Below, piece after piece: positions 1 to 7,896 of a DNA stretch of 64,000 nucleotides. Positions within the stretch are counted from its first letter, which is position 1, and every line of letters begins with the position of its first letter. The stretch comes from an uncultured Bacteroidota bacterium. Its GTDB lineage: Bacteria; Bacteroidota; Bacteroidia; AKYH767-A; OLB10. The notes under the pieces were generated by a model. That model saw nothing but the letters and a program-made list of their open reading frames with translations, did not search any database and had not been told where the DNA came from. Position numbers and translations under genes: made by a program. The stretch covers positions 1-64,000 of the forward strand of contig CAIRUC010000125.1 in assembly GCA_903881665.1 (NCBI GenBank). The letters are read 5' to 3'.

Positions 1-16
1 AGAAAAATTAGAAAGG
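1..16 (+). repeat. 16-bp direct repeat, copy 1
   Basis: AGAAAAATTAGAAAGG occurs here and again at 831-846, exactly 830 bp apart, on either side of fic. In both copies one frame reads EKLER, which in the second copy belongs to the hsdR start. It may be a short duplication or simple A-rich coincidence. Confidence 0.6.
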
Positions 17-25
17 AATAAAAAA

Positions 26-820
26 ATGAAAATAAATCTTCAAATCATACTCACCGTATTGCTTGATCAGTATTGCAAGCAAGTGGATAAAAAATTGTCA
101 AACAAGTTTGATAAACTGAAAGATGCTGAAATATCAACCAAGACATTTAGTTTTTATACTTCAGTTTCAGCCATTGCTTCTTCACGAATTGAAGGGGAAA
201 GAATGGAAGTGGACAGCTACATCAAACACAAAATGTTGAACATAAAATATCAGCCCGACCTTGTTCAGAAACCAAACGATTTATACAACGCTTATTTGTT
301 TGCACAAAAAAACACATTGACCAAAGCCAATTTTTTAAAGTCGCATACCTTGCTTGCAAAACATTTGTTGCCAAAGGCACAGCAAGGTGTAATGCGAACA
401 GGAAATATGGTGGTGATGGAACACAACAAAGGACGCATACAATACGAAGCAGCACCCGTAGGCGATGTAAAAAAACAATTTGAATTGCTTTGGAAAGACA
501 TTGCCACATTGAAAAAAGAAAAACTCACACATCAGGAAGTGTTTTATTTCGCTGCATTTATTCATATCGTGTTTGTAAATATTCACCCGTTTGAAGATGG
601 AAACGGCAGAGCAGGAAGGTTGCTTGAAAAATGGTTTATTTCTGAAATGCTTGGAAGCAAAGCTTGGTTTCTGCAAAGCGAATTGAACTACTATAAACAT
701 ATAAACGATTATTACAAAAACCTGAATAGGTTGGGAATGTTTTATGAGCAATTGGATTACAGCAAAGCACTTCCATTTTTATTAATGTTGCCAAAGGCAT
801 TTAGTGTAACTGAAAAATGA
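26..820 (+). CDS. Fic family protein (class II, self-inhibited type)
   Basis: Fic-domain protein of 264 aa, a family that transfers AMP or another nucleotide group to target proteins. The catalytic motif HPFEDGNGRAGR lies near residues 187-198. An N-terminal SSRIEG matches the [S/T]xxxE[G/N] inhibitory helix of class II Fic proteins, so activity is probably autoinhibited. The stop overlaps the start of the hsdR remnant by ATGA. Genes of this kind often sit between hsdS and hsdR in Bacteroidota, and that context fits here. The reading frame stays open to the left window edge, so a longer start cannot be excluded; ATG 26 gives a normal N-terminus. Substrate unknown. Confidence 0.9.
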   Translation: MKINLQIILTVLLDQYCKQVDKKLSNKFDKLKDAEISTKTFSFYTSVSAIASSRIEGERMEVDSYIKHKMLNIKYQPDLVQKPNDLYNAYLFAQKNTLTKANFLKSHTLLAKHLLPKAQQGVMRTGNMVVMEHNKGRIQYEAAPVGDVKKQFELLWKDIATLKKEKLTHQEVFYFAAFIHIVFVNIHPFEDGNGRAGRLLEKWFISEMLGSKAWFLQSELNYYKHINDYYKNLNRLGMFYEQLDYSKALPFLLMLPKAFSVTEK

Positions 821-951
821 AATTCACAGAAGAAAAATTAGAAAGGGCATTTACCGAGTTATTGGGGCAAGAAGGCTTTCCCCACCACTTAGGCATTACG
901 ATAACTCGTAAGCTTTGCTCGAATGGATTCTACTCCACTTCCTTCTTTTGA
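817..951 (+). pseudogene. 5' remnant of type I restriction subunit HsdR
   Basis: An ORF of 44 codons starts on the fic stop (ATGA overlap). Its first 31 or so residues, starting MKFTEEKLERAFTELLGQ, read like the N-terminus of type I restriction HsdR subunits, which are normally around 1000 aa. After about base 910 the hsdR-like reading ends and the DNA continues as the 3' half of a dinB gene in another frame, so the ORF runs on only briefly before TGA. The nuclease and helicase domains are absent. This is a truncated, non-functional gene. The assignment is from recognised N-terminal sequence and from the neighbouring fic. Confidence 0.7.
831..846 (+). repeat. 16-bp direct repeat, copy 2
   Basis: Identical to bases 1-16. 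It lies inside the hsdR 5' stub, where it encodes EKLER. Confidence 0.6.
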
Positions 952-1186
952 TGAGGAGGCCTTGGCTAAGGCAAGCGGAGCAAATAATAGATCATTAACT
1001 GAAATGATTGATGAGCTGGAAACAGTTCGTCGTTCCACCATTTTAATGTACAAGTCGTTTACCACTGAAATGTTACTATTTGAAGGTACCGCCAGCGGAA
1101 AAAAAATAAATGCATTGGCAATAGGTTTTGTGATTGCCGGACACCAAATGCATCATTTTAATGTTTTAAAAGAATGCTATCTTTAA
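911..1186 (+). pseudogene. 3' remnant of DinB-family protein
   Basis: The frame from about 911 reads FARMDSTPLPSFDEEALA and continues to GHQMHHFNVLKECYL. This matches the C-terminal half of DinB-like four-helix metal-binding proteins, including the terminal histidine cluster. The ATG at 923 is internal to the family sequence, and the N-terminal half, about 90 residues with the first metal ligand, is missing. An in-frame stop at 902-904 closes the frame just before the junction. Truncated and probably inactive. Confidence 0.75.
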
Positions 1187-1238
1187 TCGCACCAGCACTT
1201 AAAAAAGAGATTTGTTTTTTACTGATCTTCGCAATATT

Positions 1239-2237
1239 ATGAATACATCTTCGGTAGCAGTTATAGGAGGAGGAAGCTGGGCAACAGCTCTAGTAAAAAT
1301 GCTTTCTAACAATTTAAGTAATGTTCATTGGTGGATACGCAATGAAGAAACTGTTGGCTTTATTCGCCGTTACAAACACAACCCGACGTACTTAAGCGAT
1401 GTTGAGCTAAATCTTGATATTGTTCAACCTTCATCGGATTTAAAATCTGTAATTGAGAATACTGAATTTATCATCTTGGCGGTTCCAGCAGCTTTTTTAT
1501 CGACCGCCTTATCGCAGTTAAATGCATCCGACTTTAAAAACAAAAAGGTGTTTTCTGCAATTAAAGGTATCGTGCCCGAGAAGTTTCAAATTGTGGGCGA
1601 TTACATGAATACTCATTTTGAAGTTCCTTTCGAAAATATTGGTGTGATAACAGGTCCTTGTCATGCAGAGGAAGTGGCGATGGAAAAATTATCGTATTTG
1701 ACGATTGCTTGTCCTACAACAGAAACCGCCTCCACAATGGCTACAATGTTGAAATGCCGTTACATCAATACGATTACATCCGATGATATTTTTGGAACAG
1801 AATATTCTGCCGTATTAAAAAATATTATGGCTATTGCGAGCGGAATTTGTCACGGATTAGGATACGGAGATAACTTTCAAGCAGTATTAATTTCGAGCGC
1901 TATTCGCGAGATGAAACGCTTTACCATGGCAGCACACCCTATCGATCGCGACATTAACGATTCCGCTTACCTTGGCGACTTATTAGTTACTGCTTACTCT
2001 CAATTTAGCAGAAACCGAACCTTCGGATCGATGGTAGGAAAAGGCTATTCGGTGAAGAGTGCACAACTCGAAATGAATATGGTTGCTGAAGGATATTATG
2101 CTGCTGCATGTATTCACGAAATCAACAAACAACTAAAAGCGCAGATTCCGATTTGCGATGCCGTGTACAATATTTTGTATGAAAAAATAAGCGCGCGAGT
2201 AGAGATGAAGTTGTTGGCGGATAGGATTGAATTATGA
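1239..2237 (+). CDS. gpsA: Glycerol-3-phosphate dehydrogenase [NAD(P)+]
   Basis: Reduces dihydroxyacetone phosphate to sn-glycerol-3-phosphate in the cytoplasm, feeding phospholipid synthesis. The N-terminal Rossmann motif is VIGGGSWATALVKML. ITGPCHAEE, the SAVLKNIMAIASG segment and KGYSVKSAQLEM are typical of the family. From ATG 1239 the protein is 332 aa, the usual length; the longer ORF starts at a TTG and adds nine residues before the nucleotide-binding strand. It is read alone and ends opposite the convergent btuB-like gene. Confidence 0.93.
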   Translation: MNTSSVAVIGGGSWATALVKMLSNNLSNVHWWIRNEETVGFIRRYKHNPTYLSDVELNLDIVQPSSDLKSVIENTEFIILAVPAAFLSTALSQLNASDFKNKKVFSAIKGIVPEKFQIVGDYMNTHFEVPFENIGVITGPCHAEEVAMEKLSYLTIACPTTETASTMATMLKCRYINTITSDDIFGTEYSAVLKNIMAIASGICHGLGYGDNFQAVLISSAIREMKRFTMAAHPIDRDINDSAYLGDLLVTAYSQFSRNRTFGSMVGKGYSVKSAQLEMNMVAEGYYAAACIHEINKQLKAQIPICDAVYNILYEKISARVEMKLLADRIEL

Positions 2238-2535
2238 ACTGTTGATTTTGAATTTTGAATTTATCTCCCATTGGTTTCTTTACAACATTGATTTTTAATT
2301 AGGACGCTGATTCGTCCCTTTGGGACTAAATGGATTTGAAAAGGATTTAAGAGGATTAGGGTTACTATTTTGGACTCTTTCATATTTGTTAATTTTAAAT
2401 TGAACAATTTATAATGAACGTCTACCATACATTACTAATTGAAAAGCTTAAGTAAGTATATTGTATTATTTGAAAAGACAAATAAATTGCCATAAATATT
2501 ACAAAAATGGATTAAAAAAACACTAATACTCAACC
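2238..2535. other. Convergent intergenic gap with small hairpins
   Basis: AT-rich spacer between convergent genes. It holds two overlapping short inverted repeats, GGACG/CGTCC (2302-2317) and GTCCC/GGGAC (2314-2326), without a T-run. No coding signal seen. Confidence 0.5.
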
Positions 2536-4416
2536 CTACCGGTTCCCCGAAAACCTCACCTGCATACCCAACTGATAATTTCTGCCAGGCATGGCTCTAT
2601 TGGCGATTACTTGGTAATTGACATTATTTAGATTGTTGGCTGCCGCTGTAAATACTACACCTAACCTAAGAAAATTTCTTTCGTAACTGATGGCTAGGTC
2701 GTTTATGAAATAAGGATCTAACCAATTAGAGTTGTTTGTTAACGTGTAGCGATATCCCGAGTAGTTTATGTAATAATTTACTTTTATCTTTTGGTAGGAT
2801 ATGCTTGCCTTTCCTTTAAAAAGTACTTTCGGTGTGTAAATTTGTTGCTTGTTGAGCGAACTGATATTCACAGCATTGGTTTTGGTAATAATACTGTTAT
2901 TCCATTGTGGTCGGAGCTGAATTTCTCCCTTCCATTTTTTTCTTCCTGCATTCATTCCAATACTTCCGTTGATTCCGTTCGAGTGTATTTGCTCAATATT
3001 CTCTACCCCGTAAACACCTCCCGTTTGCGGAAACCATATTATCGCATCGTCGAGAAGTATATCAAAAACACCGGCTTCTGCTATTATCGATATTTGCTTT
3101 ACTTTTTTTTCTAGCAGGAGTCCACCACTCGCTTCCCTTCCCTTTTCAGGCTGTAAATAAGGATTACCTCCCGGTTGCCAGTATTGATCGTTAAGTGTCG
3201 GCACGCGATACACCATAGCTCCTTCTGCTCTTAATCGTAAAGCCTTGGTGATTTGATAATTTATTCCGATAGAAGGTAATAGCGGTAACGCATCTCCGTG
3301 AGTAAGCCCATTGCGTAATGCAACATTCGAATTTATTTTTCCTTTATTATATCCTACCCTTACCGTTCCGGAAATTTGGTTCAGCTTTTCTTCTTTCGGA
3401 TAGGCATCGGTAGTTGCTTGCGATTTCTCTGCTGATACTCTAAAATCGAATTGCCAATTTTGTATAGGGTAAATACTATACATCGCATCTGCTTGATACG
3501 ATCTTGCTCTGCTTCTTTCGTCTAGCAAAGCTGTTGAGTCAATATATCTGATTTTATCTTGTACAAATCCGGCATTCAACGTGAACAGCGATTTCTCTTT
3601 CTTGAAATTCCAAGTGAGTGCATAGCGTTGTGCTTCGTCTTTTTGTTGCTGATAGGACTTCTCTTGCAACATATGCGGCGGAATTTTATAATCACTTTTT
3701 AAATACCAAATATGCAAGGCTAAGTTGTTATGTTCTTTCCCTAATTTTAGTTCTTGCGAAAAGCCTTCCTGCTCACTATTTGCATTTTTTTGAGTGACCG
3801 ATTCACCGTATTGATTTTTATAAATAATGTCATTCTTCGCTCTGCGCATATACACTCTACTATTCGTAGATACGTTACCGTTAGTTAGTCCGGTTTGGAT
3901 ACCCATTTGTTGTCCGCCGAACGAACTTAGCCCGGCCATTGCCGAAACAGAAAACCCTTCAGCCGTTTCCGATTCGAGCAACACGGCACCGCCTACCGAT
4001 CCACTGCCTTGTAATGCTCCTGATCCACCGTATTGCATTGTTACTTTATCTAGCAGAAAGGATGGCATCAATGAGAAATCATACAAGCCCAACATCGAAC
4101 TGTTTAGTTTAATTCCATTCCATAGCAATGCTGTATGCGCAGCTCCCATTCCCGATGATGTGATTGTTGAAATCCCTCCTTGACCGTAAGATTTCACAAA
4201 TACTCCCGATTCCCGCGTCAGCTGTGCCCCAACATCGGCTGATAAAATTTTTGCAGCTACCGCAGTATCTAGTACTTGATGAGGAATACTTTTATCGGGG
4301 TAAGTAATGCGGCTTCCTTTAACATCAATTTGCTTCAACCAATGTAAAGTATCAATCTCTTGAGCCTTTATTAGAGGTGAAATAAAAAGGAATAAAAGCA
4401 GCAATTGTTTTTTCAT
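2536..4416 (-). CDS. btuB: TonB-dependent receptor, probable cobalamin transporter (BtuB-like)
   Basis: Outer-membrane TonB-dependent receptor of about 626 aa. A signal peptide (MKKQLLLLFLFISPLIKAQ) precedes a plug domain with the usual IDVKG start, a KSYGQGGISTI strand and a YGGSGALQGSGSVGGAV segment, followed by a beta-barrel. The start was moved to ATG 4416, giving a clean signal peptide; the longer ORF reads through the riboswitch. The cobalamin riboswitch directly upstream is the main reason to call it a corrinoid importer. The barrel ends VRFSGNR rather than in an aromatic residue, which is slightly unusual. The substrate is inferred from regulation. Confidence 0.85.
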   Translation of the reverse strand: MKKQLLLLFLFISPLIKAQEIDTLHWLKQIDVKGSRITYPDKSIPHQVLDTAVAAKILSADVGAQLTRESGVFVKSYGQGGISTITSSGMGAAHTALLWNGIKLNSSMLGLYDFSLMPSFLLDKVTMQYGGSGALQGSGSVGGAVLLESETAEGFSVSAMAGLSSFGGQQMGIQTGLTNGNVSTNSRVYMRRAKNDIIYKNQYGESVTQKNANSEQEGFSQELKLGKEHNNLALHIWYLKSDYKIPPHMLQEKSYQQQKDEAQRYALTWNFKKEKSLFTLNAGFVQDKIRYIDSTALLDERSRARSYQADAMYSIYPIQNWQFDFRVSAEKSQATTDAYPKEEKLNQISGTVRVGYNKGKINSNVALRNGLTHGDALPLLPSIGINYQITKALRLRAEGAMVYRVPTLNDQYWQPGGNPYLQPEKGREASGGLLLEKKVKQISIIAEAGVFDILLDDAIIWFPQTGGVYGVENIEQIHSNGINGSIGMNAGRKKWKGEIQLRPQWNNSIITKTNAVNISSLNKQQIYTPKVLFKGKASISYQKIKVNYYINYSGYRYTLTNNSNWLDPYFINDLAISYERNFLRLGVVFTAAANNLNNVNYQVIANRAMPGRNYQLGMQVRFSGNR

Positions 4417-4504
4417 TGGTTGTATAATTACAGGCACTTGGCAAAAGCCAATGAAAGAAACAGGGCCGAAGCCTTGGTATCTCACGCCTTTTCACCGAAA
4501 GCGC

Positions 4505-4680
4505 CTGATGTTATTAACGGCAGGTCTTCTGACTTGTACTTTTTGTTTATCGTCCTTCCCGTTTTCGCAGTGGCTTCCGATAAATTTATTGTTGCTAAGC
4601 AACAGCAAAGTACTTACAGCAGCGGGAACTGTTCCGGATTCACACCGGATTCCCTTTTAATTTCCCATGTGGAAAACCAT
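4505..4680 (-). promoter_or_regulatory. Cobalamin (B12) riboswitch
   Basis: Read on the minus strand the leader contains, in order, AATCCGGTGTGAATCCGGAA, then CCCGCTGCTGTA, then AGCCACTGC, then the B12 box AGTCAGAAGACCTGCC. These are the conserved core elements of cobalamin riboswitches, in the right order and spacing. It lies between the btuB-like gene and its presumed promoter near 4690-4750. A further hairpin (TTGGC/GCCAA near 4440-4453) lies between the aptamer and the start codon and may be part of the expression platform. Binding of adenosylcobalamin is expected to shut off the receptor. Confidence 0.95.
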
Positions 4681-4754
4681 TAATACTGCGAAAATACAAC
4701 AAACCGCTCGAAATAGCTTTTTGTTTAACGATTAGCGTGTAATTTAGCGCTTGA

Positions 4755-5678
4755 ATGTCGCACCCCATATTAACACCCTTTCTGCAAGGAGATCGCAGGG
4801 CAATAGCCCGCGCAATTACTTTGGTGGAGAACCAATCGGCGGGGTACGAACAACTATTAAGCGAACTACCTGTAAACCGAAGTGTTCCCGTAACAGGTAT
4901 TACTGGTCCTCCGGGCGCAGGAAAGAGTACGTTGATTAGCGCGCTTATTAAAGAGCTTACATCTCGTAAAAATGCAGCTGGCAACTTCAACCAAGTGGCA
5001 GTTGTAGCTGTTGATCCTACCTCTCCTTTTACGCATGGTTCATTGCTAGGCGATCGCTTACGCATGCACGACCATTTCAATAATCCGAATGTATTTATTC
5101 GTTCTCTAGCCACCAGAGGAGCTTTGGGTGGCCTTTCTGCAAAGACCTTAGAAGTAATTGATGTTTTAAGAGCCGCATCGTTCGATCATATCCTCATTGA
5201 AACGGTGGGAGTAGGCCAATCGGAAGTTGAAATTGTATCAATGGCGAATACAACAGTAGTAGTTTTGGTTCCTGAAGGGGGCGATGAAATACAAGCCTTA
5301 AAATCGGGTATCATGGAAATTGCCGATGTATTTGTAGTGAATAAATCAGATCGAGAAGGGGCCGACCGCTTTGTTGCTGGCATTCACAAAACATTACATG
5401 AGCGTCCGTACAATGAAAAATGGAGTATTCCTATTATTAAGACTGTCGCATCGCGAAATGAAGGCGTAATAGAACTAACGGATGCGGTTAGCCGTCATTA
5501 CGAAGTTAACCCTCCGCAACTAAATGTTCACCTCATGGCCGAGCATGCTTATCGTTTAATACAACACGACAAAATGAAAGGCATTTCAGTTAATGATATT
5601 GCCTCACTATTAAAAGAAGCCATTACAGCAGAGAATTTCAATCTGTATGCTTTTGTAAAAGACTTTCAGCGAAGCTGA
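4755..5678 (+). CDS. meaB: MeaB/ArgK-type GTPase, methylmalonyl-CoA mutase chaperone
   Basis: G3E-class GTPase of 307 aa that loads and protects the B12 cofactor of methylmalonyl-CoA mutase. The P-loop GITGPPGAGKSTL is near residues 54-66. VVAVDPTSPFTHGSLLGDR, ETVGVGQSEVEI and NKSD (base recognition) follow. It is divergent from the cobalamin receptor and its riboswitch, so cofactor uptake and cofactor handling sit side by side. The mutase itself is not in the window. The start is at the common position and the length is slightly short of MeaB. Confidence 0.92.
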   Translation: MSHPILTPFLQGDRRAIARAITLVENQSAGYEQLLSELPVNRSVPVTGITGPPGAGKSTLISALIKELTSRKNAAGNFNQVAVVAVDPTSPFTHGSLLGDRLRMHDHFNNPNVFIRSLATRGALGGLSAKTLEVIDVLRAASFDHILIETVGVGQSEVEIVSMANTTVVVLVPEGGDEIQALKSGIMEIADVFVVNKSDREGADRFVAGIHKTLHERPYNEKWSIPIIKTVASRNEGVIELTDAVSRHYEVNPPQLNVHLMAEHAYRLIQHDKMKGISVNDIASLLKEAITAENFNLYAFVKDFQRS

Positions 5679-5681
5679 TTT

Positions 5682-6170
5682 TTATACTCTTCGCTTTTTC
5701 AAATTACAACGGTTGATGTTAGCATTGTATATTGTAAACATTTCCTCCGAAAAAGTATATAACAACGCTTTCGTATAAAAATCAATAGCGTCGTCCCATT
5801 TCTCTTGACGCTCGTTTAATCGTCCAAATAAACTATACAACTTATCTTTTTCAATTCCTGGTACAACCATCCCTTTATTAAGCACGGCTATTGTTTCAGT
5901 GAAACGCTCGAGCATTATAAGTAACTCGGCGTAATCGTAATATAAATCAGGGTAGTTAGATGACTGCCTCATCGCAATTTTAAACGATTCCTCAGCGGCA
6001 TTAAAATTCTGGAAATAACGAAGCCGGAGATGTCCAAGCAGTGCTTGTGCGCGACCGTTTTCAGGCTGACGAGCCAGAACGAGCGACAATTCCTGCAGAC
6101 ATTCCTCTACCTTACCCTCTACAAGCAAATGTTGGGCTTTCAGTATTTGATTATCGGCTGCTTCTATCAT
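5682..6170 (-). CDS. TPR-repeat protein
   Basis: A soluble helical protein of 162 aa with three to four tetratricopeptide repeats, for example the units around ALLGHLRLRYFQNFNAAEESF and YYDYAELLIMLERFTETI. No signal peptide if started at ATG 6170 (MIEAADNQ); the ORF-track start adds 11 unlikely residues. It ends 3 bp from the convergent meaB stop. TPR proteins are interaction scaffolds; the partner is not evident. Confidence 0.75.
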   Translation of the reverse strand: MIEAADNQILKAQHLLVEGKVEECLQELSLVLARQPENGRAQALLGHLRLRYFQNFNAAEESFKIAMRQSSNYPDLYYDYAELLIMLERFTETIAVLNKGMVVPGIEKDKLYSLFGRLNERQEKWDDAIDFYTKALLYTFSEEMFTIYNANINRCNLKKRRV

Positions 6171-6275
6171 TTTACAGGATATAATATTTCCTGACCGTAA
6201 CAAGATACGTCATACAAAAGGCGATTTATCATTCGAAGGTGGCGAAAACCCTTTAATATGGGGTAAAATCAGGGA

Positions 6276-7874
6276 TTAATAGGACTTAATTTTCTCTTCT
6301 GATTCTAATGCTGCATTTCGAAGTAGAAAACAGTTCAGAAAAGCAAAGAAAGTAACCCCGGCTTGCGTTTCTAGGGTATCTTCCGATAGCATTGAAAAAA
6401 CAGCAATAAATAGAAAAGCTGAATATAAATAGCTTTCTCGCATGTTTAGGGTAAAAAATGGGTAAAGCAGACCGAAAACGAGGTAAAACAGACCGAAAAT
6501 GCCAAAAGTGACAGCAAAACTGATATATTGATTGTGCGATCTTAGTCTGTCTTTATCATCTAATTTAGTGTGAAGCTCTTTATAGGCTGAAGTAAATTCT
6601 TCATTTATATCGCCAGTACCAACACCAGTTAATGGATGTTTTCTAAAAATAAACTTGGCCGTTTTCCAAAACTCCAAACGCTGCGTAAGCGATTGCCCTG
6701 TTGCATTTCCATTATAATGATAACTACGAAACTCCCAGGCCAAATCGTCTAATCGTTGTTTTACTCCGCCACCCTTATGCATGCGATTTACGTTAGCCAT
6801 GCCCGCTTCAATAGCCTTGATTTCGTCATCCGATAACTTATTCACAGCCGCCGCATCCTTATTCCATCCTTTAGATGTTAGAAAACGAACCAACGAATAC
6901 AAATGCTGGTACCCCTTTTTATTATAATCATACAAAGATGTTCCGGTACGCTGATGCCATGCCCCATCAATTTCATATTCGCATACATTCACCCAAACAG
7001 CATTACCATTTTCAAGATCTTGTCGATTTTTATACTGATTGTATTTATGGCCTTGAGCAGTTACATCCAACATTGTCACTTTTTCAAAGTTGATGGGTTG
7101 AATAGATGCAACAAACAAAAAATTATACAATTGCACCGACATCCATCCTCCACAAATAAGAAGAACTATCATTGCACATTTTAGTACTACTGATACTTTA
7201 TTACTAAACAATTGCATCATCAAAAATAACAAAAGGGCAGAAGCTATTATTAATAAACCGGTAATGGATTCTATAAGTACTAAAAAATAAAGAAACCAAA
7301 TTAAAACAATAAACAATAAAACTTTGAATAATTTACGTTTTGATTTGAGTATAAAGTAAATTGCAATTGTTATTGATGCACAAACCAATAATGCTAATCG
7401 AATATGAGAGATAAATGGGGAGACATCTCTAATGTCATGAACAACACGTTTACTAAAACCAAGATAAATGCCAAGACTGATAAAAGTAGAAAACAAAACT
7501 GCACTCAATACTACTTTTAATACATTTCGGTACTTCGTAACCGTTAGTATTGGCATGGTTAGAAAAAATAAAGGCATTAAAAGCAAAGGAACTTTGATGC
7601 GAATGTCGTTCCATGCATAGATGAAGTTTTCGGTATTCCATAATCCAACAATATGAATAAAGAAGAGCCCGCTAAGCACCCAAAAAACAATTCTATATTC
7701 TTTGAACCGCTCTTTCTTGCCTTGAAAATCACCACTCAGCAACCAACCTCCAGCCATAAAAAACTGTCCCATACTCATTCCAAATTTCGACAATGACATG
7801 GAGGCCGCCATCAGCATAATGCCGACAAAGAAAGCCGAATTTCCGAATTTTGAAATGGAGGTAGCTGATTTCAA
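6276..7874 (-). CDS. O-antigen ligase-like polytopic membrane protein
   Basis: A 532-aa inner-membrane protein with about ten or more hydrophobic segments and one large hydrophilic loop (roughly residues 275-415). The loop is followed by KHPLTGVGTGDI and RSHNQYISFAVTFGIFGL, which fit the Wzy_C/O-antigen ligase signature (G-G followed by H-N-Q). The family joins or polymerises surface polysaccharide at the periplasmic face. It is 22 bp downstream of the S41 protease gene. It could instead be an O-antigen polymerase; the two are not separable by eye. Confidence 0.8.
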   Translation of the reverse strand: MKSATSISKFGNSAFFVGIMLMAASMSLSKFGMSMGQFFMAGGWLLSGDFQGKKERFKEYRIVFWVLSGLFFIHIVGLWNTENFIYAWNDIRIKVPLLLMPLFFLTMPILTVTKYRNVLKVVLSAVLFSTFISLGIYLGFSKRVVHDIRDVSPFISHIRLALLVCASITIAIYFILKSKRKLFKVLLFIVLIWFLYFLVLIESITGLLIIASALLLFLMMQLFSNKVSVVLKCAMIVLLICGGWMSVQLYNFLFVASIQPINFEKVTMLDVTAQGHKYNQYKNRQDLENGNAVWVNVCEYEIDGAWHQRTGTSLYDYNKKGYQHLYSLVRFLTSKGWNKDAAAVNKLSDDEIKAIEAGMANVNRMHKGGGVKQRLDDLAWEFRSYHYNGNATGQSLTQRLEFWKTAKFIFRKHPLTGVGTGDINEEFTSAYKELHTKLDDKDRLRSHNQYISFAVTFGIFGLFYLVFGLLYPFFTLNMRESYLYSAFLFIAVFSMLSEDTLETQAGVTFFAFLNCFLLRNAALESEEKIKSY

Positions 7875-7896
7875 GCGTTACATCAATCGTTAGTAA

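Noticed and set aside
222-751. Minus-strand ORFs opposite fic
   Set aside because: Shadow frames of a well-supported gene; no family likeness.
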